This document shows, one piece after another, positions 48,415 through 59,623 of a stretch of DNA of 64,000 bases; positions within the stretch are counted from its first letter, which is position 1; the number at the start of each line of letters is the position of its first letter. The stretch is taken from the NCBI RefSeq assembly GCF_000001735.4, contig NC_003075.7:13269001-13333000 (forward strand), in the 5' to 3' direction. The notes beneath the pieces are model-generated. The model was not told the origin of the DNA. It saw nothing but the letters and a program-made list of their open reading frames with translations, and ran no database searches. The DNA is from Arabidopsis thaliana (Eukaryota > Streptophyta > Magnoliopsida > Brassicales > Brassicaceae). The position numbers and the translations under genes were made by a program.

Positions 48415-49924
48415 TGGGTTATCTCTAGGTGGTTCTTGAGAAAGCACGAAGAGACTATATGTTTAGTGTTTTGTGGTGTGTTTTGATGTGTTGTGACTTG
48501 TGGTTTATATATACACATAGATGCATGTAAGGCCAACTGTGTAATTATCACTTTACAGTTTGATTAACACATCAACACAATTAATCATTTTCGAATTGTT
48601 TTAATTCTTTGTATTTGGTGAACAAAAACTTTATTAGCACATCAATCTCTGTAAAGCCAACTGAGATCTTAGTTGAAAAAGAAAGAAAAAATAAACAGTT
48701 GGAAAGAGTACTGCAGCTGATTTTAGTTATGTCATCGCCTTTTGTTTTTTATTGTAGAAATGAATATAATATGTTTTAGTTCTTTGTATTTTTTAACTAA
48801 TACAGTTCATAGTAGGAACGTTTTCTCTCTGATAATAAGAGTGAAAGAAATAGGAAACTGTTTTTTTTTTTCTGTGACGGTCGTGAAATGAATAGAAAAT
48901 AGATAAGAGAAGCAATGAGCTGTTTGGAATTTGATTGATGGTTCCATGTGCTCTCTGGTATATAATTGGCTCAATCCATTTCTCCCCCAATTATTGCTCA
49001 ATATTCGATGAAACAAGAACTTATAAACGTAAGTCTCCATTTTATAAGAGAACATAAAGATGAATTAGGTATTTTCTAACAAAAGTATTTATCATTTTTT
49101 GTACTTCTACATTTTGAAATTTATCTGTTATTCTTTAAGTTTTAGAACTACGAAGTGCTATCATTTAATCATAAATAGTTTCGTCACGCTATCAAACTTA
49201 GTTCCACTATATTTCTCTGATTAGCAGGTACAAGCTCATGTTATTGCCTATTGCCCATACACAGTACTGGCCATACAAGACTTTCATTCAAACCAAAAGA
49301 AATAAAGAAATGAAGAACCGTGAAACTCTCCCATTTACACTAGCCTTTTTTCTTGGAAGACAAGAAACCAAAAACTCACCACACCAAACCTAGAGACCCA
49401 AGAAAGTTAGCTTAAAAACAAACACCGTCCTTGATCTTAGAGTTGATTATATCTGGATACAAATCCATAACGATTGAGACTTGCTATTAAATGAAAAATG
49501 AAGATATCTGTCTCTCGCAGAGCGCTCAAGGAGTACAGACATTTTAACACCAATACCGAGGTAGCTACTTTCAATACCACTTAAACCGGATGATTAACTC
49601 AAAACCTCTTGATCTTTACTCATTTTTTTCCCCAGAAGTTATGAACGAACACAAAACAAATCTAAGACAGCAACATTTGTCTTAAACATCTCGAGGTAAA
49701 ACCGAAATGATGGTCTAATCATCAATGACTATACTTCAAAAAAAAAAAAAAAAATCTAGACATATTCACATGGATACAAACTGTAATCAAGAAACGAGAT
49801 TCAATTTTCGGCAAATCGCAAGAACTACATTAAGAACAGAGAGAAAAAAGAGGAATTTTACAAAAGGAAAAAAAAATGAAAAACTTTACAATGAAGATAA
49901 CATTATCGAGTTTGATGATTTTGA
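48415..49924. other. Spacer upstream of AGP13
   Basis: It contains the AGP13 leader and promoter at its left and perhaps the 3' UTR of the small minus-strand ORF at its right. An A run lies at about 49738-49755. Nothing else is recognised. Confidence 0.4.
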
Positions 49925-50236
49925 TCACTCAAAATGCAGACGAAAGTGATGCTGATATGTAGCGATGGAAGAAGAAGAGGAACCATAAACATAAACGTGA
50001 TCACGATCGTCTTCCGCAGTTTCAGGATAGAGCAAACCTGGAGAAGGAAGACATAGACAAGTCAAGAGACATAAAGCCAATCGACCTAATTGCTGGAGCG
50101 GAAAGAAGCAGACTAGCTCAAGCATCTCTCGGCTGCTTATACGATCGGACGGTGGGATCAATCGTAAACGCTGCCAAATCTCAGCCGACAAATGGGCTAC
50201 AGACATAACCGTCTGGCCGTTGAACACCATGTTCAT
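49925..50236 (-). CDS. Small protein of unknown function
   Basis: The frame from ATG 50236 gives 103 residues. Base composition here is clearly richer in G and C than the flanks, with balanced codon use, which argues for a real gene. The protein reads MNMVFNGQTVMSVAHLSAEI, then a basic stretch WQRLRLIPPSDRISSREMLE. A hydrophobic cysteine-containing part, LALCLLTCLCLPSPGLLYP, follows, and then an acidic and serine-rich tail with AEDDRDHVYVYGSSSSS. I recognise no domain. A second ATG two codons later could also be used. A TATA-like TATACACAT on the minus strand lies about 65 bases upstream. Confidence 0.5.
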   Translation of the reverse strand: MNMVFNGQTVMSVAHLSAEIWQRLRLIPPSDRISSREMLELVCFFPLQQLGRLALCLLTCLCLPSPGLLYPETAEDDRDHVYVYGSSSSSIATYQHHFRLHFE

Positions 50237-51092
50237 ACACACACAGAAAAAAAAACTGTAACTGAATGATGATTCCGTGATTTTCGTTCAATTTGTCTGT
50301 GTATGTGTATACAATGTACAGAGGTCGGGGGCTTTTCTAGATCTTGCCACGTTGACTTCCATGTTTAGTCATCATCATTGATCGAATAGTTCCTAATCCA
50401 TTTTTAAAAGTATTTTATTGATTAAACAACTAGGAAATAATCAAATATGAAGCCTTTTTTGAGTTAGTATTTGAACAAAATTAAAGGATTCTACACTATA
50501 TTTCGTTTCGATTCTTCAACAATAAGAATTCTTGCAAATTATTAGAAGTAAACCTACCGGAGATCTGTTAATATTAGTTCCTTTTTAATGTATTTTTGGG
50601 TTATGTTCTTTAGTGAATTGATGAAATATTATGTTAACTTCTAGTTGAAGTGAGAATGATGAGACTCGCAAGCTAATGTGTCTATAGAATTCACCTTAAC
50701 CCATTGAGCTACATTCTCTATAGGTTTCACCTAAATTGCAAGTTACCACTCTTTGTTCTAAGTAAAACTCTACAAAGGAACATTCCTAAGCTACTTATTG
50801 ATCCTAACAATTTGTTATAGCGTTGATGATAAAAGTTAAGCTATACATAACAAATGGAGACATCTTTCAAAACAGGCCTACTGTTAGAGGAATTAGACGA
50901 TCTAGCTATTAACAAGTTTAGACCTAAAAGTGAGAATGATGTGGCTCGCGAGCCTATGTCTTGTTGAGTTTGTCACAATGATTGATTATATATTATTAAT
51001 ATAAGCTTGAGTTTGAATTAGTTATAAGAGTGTGAGTGATTTGTAGCAGCAATATGTGTCAAACTAGATCTTTCTCCGGCCGTATAACATCA
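50237..51092. other. Spacer upstream of the subtilase
   Basis: A segment GTGAGAATGATG followed by CTCGC and AGC..ATGT appears at about 50650 and again at about 50931, suggesting an old local duplication. No gene is seen. Confidence 0.4.
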
Positions 51093-54000
51093 ATGGAACG
51101 ACTTCTTGGTTGGATCTTTCTTGCTCTTACATTACTACTTCACTCATCAATTCAAGCAACAACATCAATTTCTCATGTAAATCACTAATCATTAATCCTG
51201 TGCATGAATATACCTTTTCATTTGCAGAATTTCTTTATGTTTGGATTTGGCATGTCTTCCAGGTTTACGTTGTATATTTAGGTGCTAACCGGCTAAAAAA
51301 CGCTGCTTTGGCTTCAAGCCACCACCTTCATCTTCTTTCTAAAGTCTTCACAAGGTTACCTTCTTCAAAACTCATCTCTTCTACAGTCCTTTTTTTCTTG
51401 TCAGTCAATGATCTCGTCCATGAATTTTTGGAGATGTCGTTGTAGCAAAGACGATGCGGAACAATCCATGTTGTACAGTTACAACAATGGCTTCTTAGGC
51501 TTCTCAGCAAAACTCAACTCAACACAAGCTGCTTCTTTAGCAAGTAATACTTCCATCTTTATATTTTGGCGGCAATATAGTTCTCATCATTAAAGAAATC
51601 GGTTTGGTTTTGGTTATCCTTGAATAACGAACTTTTTATCGGAACCAATAAACATGTAATCTAATCGAACCAGTTCCATTTCGTTCAGTTACACTAAGAC
51701 CGGTTTGGTTAACCGGGAAACTATTGTAGAATTGAACCAGGTCATAACGGTTTTCAAGAGCAAAAGCTTGAAGTTGCACACAACAAGGAGCTGGGATTTC
51801 TTAGGTCTCGCCGTTGACAATGCCCGTCGTACTCCTCCGCCGCAGCTCGCCTATGGATCCGACATTGTCGTCGGAATCTTCGATACTGGTCTCTTGTTTA
51901 TTCCCGACTCTTCTTTGTTTCAGGGCTCTCATTTTGAGCATTTCATTGAAACTTTTGTTACTTTCAATTTTAGGAATCTGGCCGGAATCGGAGAGTTTCA
52001 GGGAAACGCCGGAGGCGAAACCTATACCTTCGTCATGGAACGGAAAATGCGTCGGAGGGGAAGACTTTGATCCATCTGTACATTGCAATCGTAAATTGAT
52101 CGGTGCTCGATTTTACCTCAGAGGATTCGAAGAGACGTACGGAACAATTGACTTTACGCGAGATCCTGAATACCGATCGCCGCGAGATTACCTCGGTCAC
52201 GGCACACACACAGCTTCCACCGCCGTCGGATCCGTTGTTCGCAATGTCTCCGGCTTCTTCGGTCTTGGACGCGGCACTGCTCGCGGCGGAGCTCCATTGG
52301 CTAGGCTAGCTGTGTTCAAGACGTGTTGGGGGAAGGATCTGGAAGGTGTTTGCACGGAGGCTGATATCTTAGCAGCTTTTGACGACGCCATCCACGACGG
52401 CGTCCACGTGATTTCGGCCTCTTTTGGCTATTCGCCGCCGTTATCTCCGTTTTTCGAGTCGAGCGCAGACATCGGGGCTTTTCACGCAGCGGAGAGAGGA
52501 ATCAGCGTGGTGTTCTCTACCGGAAACGATGGCCCTGATCCTGGTGTTGTTCAGAATGTCGCTCCTTGGGCGGTTTCTGTCGCAGCTTCGACAGTTGATC
52601 GGAGTTTTCCCACCAGAATTGTTATCGACGGTAGTTTCACTCTCACGGTACTCCCCTTAAATCCTGTAGTCAGAGTCAAATTACTGAAAGATTGATTCTT
52701 GTTAGCCTCAGAATTAGAAAGAACAAAACTTTGAATAATTCAATCTTTCAGGGTCAGAGCTTGATTTCTCAGGAGATCACTGGTACATTAGCTCTTGCAA
52801 CAACGTATTTCAATGGAGGGTAATTGCTCAAAAATCTTCTAAAATGTTGTATTCGAATTCAATTCGTGTCACTTTCTATACATTTTTAGAAGACACTTGC
52901 AAATCCGTAGCTTATTAGCAGCATTGGTGTATAACTGTAAGGACTGATATGTGCAGGGTTTGCAAATGGGAAAACTGGATGAAGAAATTGGCCAATGAGA
53001 CAATAATTCTGTGCTTTTCTACTTTGGGTCCGGTTCAGTTCATTGAAGAAGCACAAGCTGCTGCTATTAGAGCGAACGCATTAGCGCTAATATTTGCAGC
53101 CTCACCAACCAGACAGCTCGCTGAAGAAGTAGACATGATCCCAACAGTTCGTGTTGATATTCTTCATGGGACTAGGATTAGGAACTATCTTGCTCGTTCG
53201 CCTACGTAAGCCACATTATTCGGTTATACATTTTGTTTCCATGCGCTGAGCTAAAAAACGGTTAGAGAAAAGAAACTCATAAGAATTCTTTTGGTAAAAA
53301 TGAAGAGTGCCAATGGTGAAAATTGGACCGAGCAAAACGGTTATCGGAGAGACTACAGCACCCTCCGTTGCATATTTCTCTTCAAGAGGACCTAGCTCAC
53401 TATCACCTGATATTCTCAAGGTACAATCATCTACTTTTTGGTTCATTCAGTCTGTTGCATCAAGTTGTATGTTTGAGAATGCAATTGTGTTGAAGTATTT
53501 GAGATATAGTGAGTTTAAACCAGAACCAAATTTGTCACTTTACTGAATATTGTTTTTTTGGTGTATCGATGGTTTATGCAGCCAGATATTACAGCTCCTG
53601 GCATTGGGATATTAGCAGCATGGCCTCCTAGAACTCCACCTACTCTGTTACCAGGAGACCACCGATCTATTGAGTGGAATTTCCAGTCGGGAACTTCAAT
53701 GTCATGTCCCCATGTGGCTGGAGTTATGGCGCTTCTCCAGTCAGCTCACCCTGACTGGTCACCTTCTGCTATCAGAAGCGCTATCATGACCACAGGTTCT
53801 ATTTCTAATAGGCCCTCCTCATATGTTGTTCTTACAAACCCAAGTCTGATATTGTTATATCTTATTTCCGTTTCCAGCGTATACAAGAGACACAAGCTAT
53901 GACTTGATCCTCTCTGGTGGTTCGATGAAGTCCACTGACCCGTTTGATATTGGTGCCGGGCATATAAACCCTTTGAAAGCCATGGACCCAGGTCTGGTTT

Positions 54001-54461
54001 ACAATACCAGAACCGACGACTATGTGCTCTTCATGTGCAACATTGGCTACACGGACCAAGAAATTAAGTCCATGGTTCTCCACCCAGAGCCTTCGACAAC
54101 ATGTCTTCCGTCTCACTCGTACCGAACAAATGCAGATTTCAACTATCCGTCTATTACCATACCGAGCTTGAGATTAACCAGGACAATAAAACGTACTGTA
54201 AGCAACGTCGGTCCAAACAAAAACACAGTTTATTTCGTGGACATCATTAGACCCGTGGGAGTGGAAGTTTTGATCTGGCCGCGGATTCTGGTGTTCTCGA
54301 AGTGCCAACAAGAACACTCATATTATGTTACATTCAAGCCCACTGAGATTTTCTCTGGTCGGTATGTATTTGGGGAAATCATGTGGACAAATGGGTTACA
54401 TCGAGTTAGAAGTCCGGTGGTTGTGTTCTTGAGCAACGCTGGTTTTCTTGCAAGCAGTTAA
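51093..54461 (+). CDS. SBT3.18: Subtilisin-like serine protease SBT3.18
   Basis: This is a secreted S8 protease of the plant cell wall. Ten exons join in phase: 51093-51176, 51263-51354, 51446-51543, 51730-51888, 51974-52647, 52752-52819, 52957-53205, 53306-53420, 53582-53795 and 53878-54461. My model has 778 residues. A signal peptide ([19 protein letters not shown]) precedes the I9 inhibitory prodomain from [11 protein letters not shown] to [18 protein letters not shown]. The triad is complete: Asp in [13 protein letters not shown], His in [12 protein letters not shown], Ser in [17 protein letters not shown]. The oxyanion Asn is in [14 protein letters not shown]-type insert lies around [19 protein letters not shown] and a fibronectin-III-like C-terminus after [11 protein letters not shown]. 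An intact active site suggests a working enzyme. The substrate is unknown. The locus was also named UNE17. Confidence 0.93.
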
Positions 54462-55129
54462 ATTAGACGGAAAGTCACTACCGTAGGGCTCAAGTTGAAA
54501 GAGCTATGGTTTGTTTCTTTTGTTTGAGATTTCCCGGGCACACTTTATAAATAGGAACTATAAAAAATTGCCACAACTGGTGAAACTTGTTTAGTGTATT
54601 TAAGCATTTTTACCAAGCACAATTTACGATTAATGATGATCTTTAGTCTTCTTTACCATCAATAATCCAAAGCCTAATGTTAATTACAGTGACAACGGTT
54701 TGGTTTCCGTTTAAGTTTGGTGTTGGTTCCCCCTGAAGAATTTGGGTCGGTTTATTTCTGGTTCCGAATCAAATTGGTTCTCGTCAAATCAACATGTTTT
54801 ATGATAATCTAGGATTCTAGGGTTTCTTGGCTCCTCTGTTAAATCCTCTCATGAAAATTGAAGATTGGAGTTTGTACGACTTGGCCAAAATCTTATGATT
54901 AAAACAGTTCAACGAGTCAGCTTCTGAATCATCTGGTCTCATCCAGGAAGCACTAAGGAACGAGCTACGACGGTAACTCCCGAACAAATCAACTTGTATA
55001 AGTTTTTGTGATAACTATAAATGTAAGCTTTTGTTTTGTTTTATGAACTTCTTTAGGTTCTCTAATCCAATCGTAGACTTGTCCTTTGGCCACTAGCTGA
55101 AAGTTTGGGAATCGAGAGCATTGGTTCAC
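54462..55129. other. Spacer between subtilase and F-box genes
   Basis: It holds the subtilase 3' UTR and the leader of the first F-box gene. The leader may be spliced: CGACGGTAACTCC at about 54967 looks like a donor and TTTAGGTTC at about 55055 like an acceptor. Confidence 0.35.
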
Positions 55130-56559
55130 ATGGACCGTATTAGTCAACTTTCGGATGATTTGCTCTTGCAAATATTGTCGTTTATTCCGGGAAAAGATGT
55201 TGTGGCCACAAGTCTTTTGTCCAAAAGGTGGCAGTCTCTTTGGATGTTAGTTTCGGAACTTGAGTACGATGATAGCTACCACACTGGTGATTATAAGAGC
55301 TTCTCTCAGTTTGTTTACAGGTCTTTGCTATCAAACAATGCACCTGTTATAAAACATTTGCATCTGAATCTTGGCCCTGACTGTCCCGCTATAGATATTG
55401 GACTATGGATTGGTTTTGCTCTTACTCGCCGTCTGCGCCAGCTGAAAATTAATATTCGTACTTCTTCCAACGATGCGTCTTTCAGTTTGCCGAGTAGCCT
55501 ATATACCTCTGATACATTAGAGACCTTGAGACTCATCAATTTCGTTCTATTGGATGTTCCTTCTTCAGTTTGTCTCCCGTCTCTCAAAGTTCTACACCTT
55601 AAGACTGTTGATTACGAAGACGACGCATCTCTTCCAAGTCTTTTATTTGGTTGTCCAAATCTTGAAGAGTTGTTTGTGGAGCGACATGATCAAGACTTAG
55701 AAATGGATGTCACTTTCGTGGTGCCTTCCTTACGACGGTTATCCATGATCGACAAAAATTATGGACAATGTGATCGATATGTGATAGATGTCCCTTCTTT
55801 GAAGTACCTTAACATTACAGATGACGCAGTTTACGACGTCCGTCAAATTGAGAACATGCCTGAGTTGGTCGAGGCACATGTTGACATTACTCAAGGAGTT
55901 ACTCACAAGTTTCTGAGGGCTCTTACTTCTGTCCGACAACTTTCTCTATGTTTATCACTCTCAGAGGTAATATTATTGAATCTGTTTTACATATTATTAT
56001 TCCTCTCAATATTTACTTTGTGTTGTTGTTGTGTATATTAAAAAAAACAGGTTATGTGTCCTTCTGGTATAATCTTCAGTCAGCTTGTTCATCTGAACTT
56101 GTCTACAGTTGTTAAAGGTTGGTGGGATCTTCTTACTTCTATGCTCCAAGATTCCCCCAAACTCCAATCTCTCAAACTCATCGATGTATGTGATCTCTAT
56201 AATATGCTTTTATCTGGTTTAGTTTCCCAATATAATTTGACTTATAACTCTGTCTGATATGTTGGTCTTAGAAACAACATGAGTCGGGTCTTTGTGGGAT
56301 AGAAACCCCAATTGGTTGGAAGCTGCCGAGTTCTGTTCCCGAGTGTTTGTTGTTTAGTCTAGAGGCATTTGAGTGGATTGGATACAAAGGGAGGCGAGGA
56401 GATAGAGAGGTGGCAACATATGTCCTAAAGAATGCTGCTTGTTTGAGGACAGCAAAGTTCTCTCCAGAGTCTACTGATGTGGGAGAGAAGTATCATATGC
56501 TCAAGGAGTTGGCATCAGTACCTACAGCTTCAACTTCGTCTAAGCTTCTATTCGACTGA
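55130..56559 (+). CDS. F-box/FBD/LRR protein, first tandem copy
   Basis: This is a substrate receptor of SCF ubiquitin ligases. Three exons, 55130-55966, 56051-56185 and 56272-56559, join to 419 residues. The N-terminal F-box runs DRISQLSDDLLLQILSFIPG to SKRWQSLWM and binds SKP1. Degenerate leucine-rich repeats follow (LPSSLYTSDTLETLRL; VCLPSLKVLHLKTVDY; GCPNLEELFV). The C-terminal FBD domain comprises CLLFSLEAFEWIGYKGRRGD and ATYVLKNAACLRTAKF. Exon sizes match the neighbouring paralogue closely. The target is unknown. Large, rapidly changing arrays are typical of this family in Arabidopsis. Confidence 0.92.
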
Positions 56560-57040
56560 GAATAGTAATATTTAGGTTTCTTGGTATCTCTCGTTTATGA
56601 TTTGTGTTTAGTTTTTGCCAAGACTGGTTTAACAAAAAAAAACGCTTGATGAACCATGTCAAACCCAGTTTGCTTCTCTTATGTAACTCAAAACTCAAAA
56701 AGTGTGACTTGGCGTCTAATAGTTTTGGTAATGTATATCTCAAACGAGGCATGACCATCTCTGTTTTTAGATTGTGTCAATGACACACAGCTTCTGATCT
56801 GATTCCCTGAAACATTGCACAGCTTTACCATCTTCTCATCTATGTTTGACCCAGCATATTAACGTTCGCAAATGATTGGTGACTTCAAAATTAGCACAAT
56901 CTGTATGTAACTTAATTACAAAATGGTAATTTGGCATTGCACCAACACAGTATTTTGCCCCTATATCTCTGATTAGGGTTTTACTTTTCACTGAAACAGG
57001 CCTATTCCTTATAAACGGCGAAAGAAAGAGAGGTTTTCGA
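56560..57040. other. Spacer after the first F-box gene
   Basis: It includes the 3' UTR of the preceding gene. No further feature is supported. Confidence 0.4.
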
Positions 57041-57610
57041 CCAGGGTGGACACGAAACGAATATTCGGGATTTTGGTAGTATTTGTGGTCCAATTTGCTA
57101 CGTCCGAATAGTTAATTTTCTGTTTTGTATTTGCTTCGAAAGTAACCGAATATCCTGCTGCCCAGCTATCCGTTAAAATCTGAGCTATTTGTCGGATATT
57201 CGATTTTTTATATTTCATTAATATATATATATTAAAAAATATTAAAAGAAATCATAAATTTAATCCAAAATAAGTAATATTTCATTGATTTTTTATTTTA
57301 TTTTAAAAAATAAAAGTTTAATTTGATGAAAATAAACTTATATATAAAAAGTGTAACATTATTAATATATATATGTAATTATCTATAAACATATATATAT
57401 TTATAATGGATCGGAGCGGATATCCACCTATTTAAATTTTATTATTTGTTATTTGCTCTGCTTTTAACGAATATTACTTTTCAATATTTAATTTACCTCA
57501 TACACTTACGGATATCCAGATTTTTCGAATCAAATCGAACCGAATAACGGATCAAATCGAAACTAACAAATATTTTGCCAAGCACGAATCTTTAGTTCGC
57601 GAATTTAAGC
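57041..57610. repeat. AT-rich repeat-like block with CGGATATCC/CCGAATA words
   Basis: Words such as CGAATATTCGG, ACCGAATATCC, TCGGATATTCG, GGATATCCA and ACCGAATAACGGATC recur on both strands around an AT-rich core (57215-57400). Such CCGAATATCCG-rich stretches are common in non-autonomous Arabidopsis repeats. No terminal repeat or target duplication was found, so the class is open. Confidence 0.35.
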
Positions 57611-57852
57611 TCCTGGTTACTTTCTTCTAGGGTTTTCTATAATTATGATTCCTCTCGTCTATTCTAGTCCTTAATTAGTCGCCGACGACAAAAAGAAAAA
57701 AAAAAACCTAGAAAGCTTGACAAACAAGGAACGACGCATATCTCCAAACAATCAGTGTAATTTCTGTGATTCTCTGTTTCCTTTTGTTGTGTCTTTGATT
57801 CGGATATTTGTTTATCCTCAAGTCTTTCATCGTTTGGTTTTGTAGTGTTGAC

Positions 57853-59315
57853 ATGGACATCATCAGTCAATGTCCGGATCACTTGCTCTTGCGAATACTG
57901 TCATTTATTCCGACAAAAGATGTCATCGTCACGAGTCTTTTGTCCAAAAGATGGGGATCTCTTTGGAGATGGGTGCCAAAACTTGAATATGATTTTACAA
58001 GACAAAACATGAGATTCGTGAAGTTTGTTTACAGGTCTTTGCTACAGAATAACGCTCCAGTTCTCGAGAGCTTGCATCTCAAGAATATTATCCTTTATGC
58101 TGAATGTCGTACCGTAGATATTGGAGGATGGATTGATATTGCAGTTAGTCGGCGTGTGCGTGAGCTGGAAATTTCTATTAATTGTTCGGATGAAAAATTC
58201 AGATTGCCTAGTAGCCTATATACATGTGGAACGCTTGAGAGCTTCATACTCACCATTAAACATTGCCATCTTGTGGATGTTCCTTTAGCGGTCTGTCTCC
58301 CTTCCCTCAAAAAACTACACCTTAGGTGTATTGGTTGGGCATACAACGCAACTCTTCTTAGGCTTATATCCGGTTGCACTAATCTTGAAGAGTTGCGTTT
58401 AGCACGACCTGATGATGATGGCGACTATATTATGATACATGAGGCAGGCAGTACTATAGATTATATGTCCATCTTTGAAAGAAGGTATATGTTTGAGTTT
58501 ATGTTTGATCAAATGTTTGGAAAGGGTAGTAGTAATGGGATCAATGCTCCTTTGAAATACTTTTCTATTTCTAATAATTATCGTATCCACAACTTCCGTG
58601 GGATTGAGAAAATGCCTGACTGGGTCGAGGCACGTATTGCGGTTACTGGTGGAAGTCACAAGTATCTGAAAGAGATTACTTATGCCAAAGGCCTTTATGT
58701 ATGCTTATCAGTCTCAGAGGTAATAACAAATCTTGTGATTTATTTACATATATATATATTACTGTTCCTCAGTAATAATATGACTGATGTTGAAACAGGT
58801 TATGAATCCTTACGACATGATCTTCCACATGCTTGTTGACCTTACGATATGTACATGTACTCAAGGTTGGTGGGATCTTCTTACTCATATGCTCCAAGGT
58901 TCCCCCAAACTACGGTTTCTCACACTCACCAATGTATGTATTCTTTTTATTTACTTTTAGTTTGGAAAATATGATTTTGAGAAATGATAACTAAGTCTAA
59001 GTTGTTCTTAATTGGTATTAGGACCATTGCCGAGAACTTCCTAGTTTAGAGACCCCGGCCTGCTGGAAACGGCCGAGTTCTGTTCCCGCGTGTTTGTTGT
59101 CCAGTCTTCAAGCTTTCACGTGGAGTGGGTATAAAGGGAGACAAGGAGATAAAGAAGTGGTAAAATATGTCCTGAGGAATGCTACTGGCTTGAAGAAAAG
59201 GATTTTCATTTCAAAATCAAATGATTTTGGAGAGAAGTTTTGTATGCTCCAGGAGTTAGCATCCGTACCAACGCCTTCGCCATCATGTCAGCTTCTGTTC
59301 GACCGAATATTTTAG
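57853..59315 (+). CDS. F-box/FBD/LRR protein, second tandem copy
   Basis: Three exons, 57853-58719, 58799-58933 and 59022-59315, join to 431 residues with the same intron positions as the upstream paralogue. The F-box reads DIISQCPDHLLLRILSFIPT to LSKRWGSLWRWV. LRR-like blocks are LPSSLYTCGTLESFIL, VCLPSLKKLHLRC and SGCTNLEELRLA. The FBD part is CLLSSLQAFTWSGYKGRQGD with VVKYVLRNATGLKKRIF, ending CQLLFDRIF. It contains an acidic insert PDDDGDYIMIHEAGS not seen in the neighbour. Expected role is SCF substrate recognition, with unknown target. The start at 57853 aligns with the paralogue's MDRISQ. Confidence 0.92.
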
Positions 59316-59543
59316 TCTGGAGATCAGAGATCTTGTTGATTCTTAGATATTTGCTTTCTTGCTCTCCAAAACCAAGTATTAAAGAATGATTATAATGGCT
59401 CGGTTTACTTGTGGTTTGGTTCAATTTGTGTGTTTTTAACCTATAACATTTTAGTTCGGCTTACTAATTCAAACTTGTTTGGCCTGAGTTATCTGAGAAT
59501 CGATAATACAATCAGATATCTGATCAGTAGATAATGTTTTCAG

Positions 59544-59623
59544 ATGGAGATCATCAGTCAACTGCCGGATGATTTGCTCTTCCGAACATCTTGTCTTTCT
59601 CTACTAGAAGTATAGAAGAGACC
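59544..59623 (+). pseudogene. Third F-box copy, 5' remnant
   Basis: ATGGAGATCATCAGTCAACT starts a third F-box frame, MEIISQLPDDLLFRTSCLS, clearly related to both neighbours. It decays after about 20 codons and runs into the LINE target site at 59611. The leader before it (about 59516-59543) resembles that of the second copy. Most of the first exon is missing, so the copy was damaged before or with the insertion. Confidence 0.75.
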
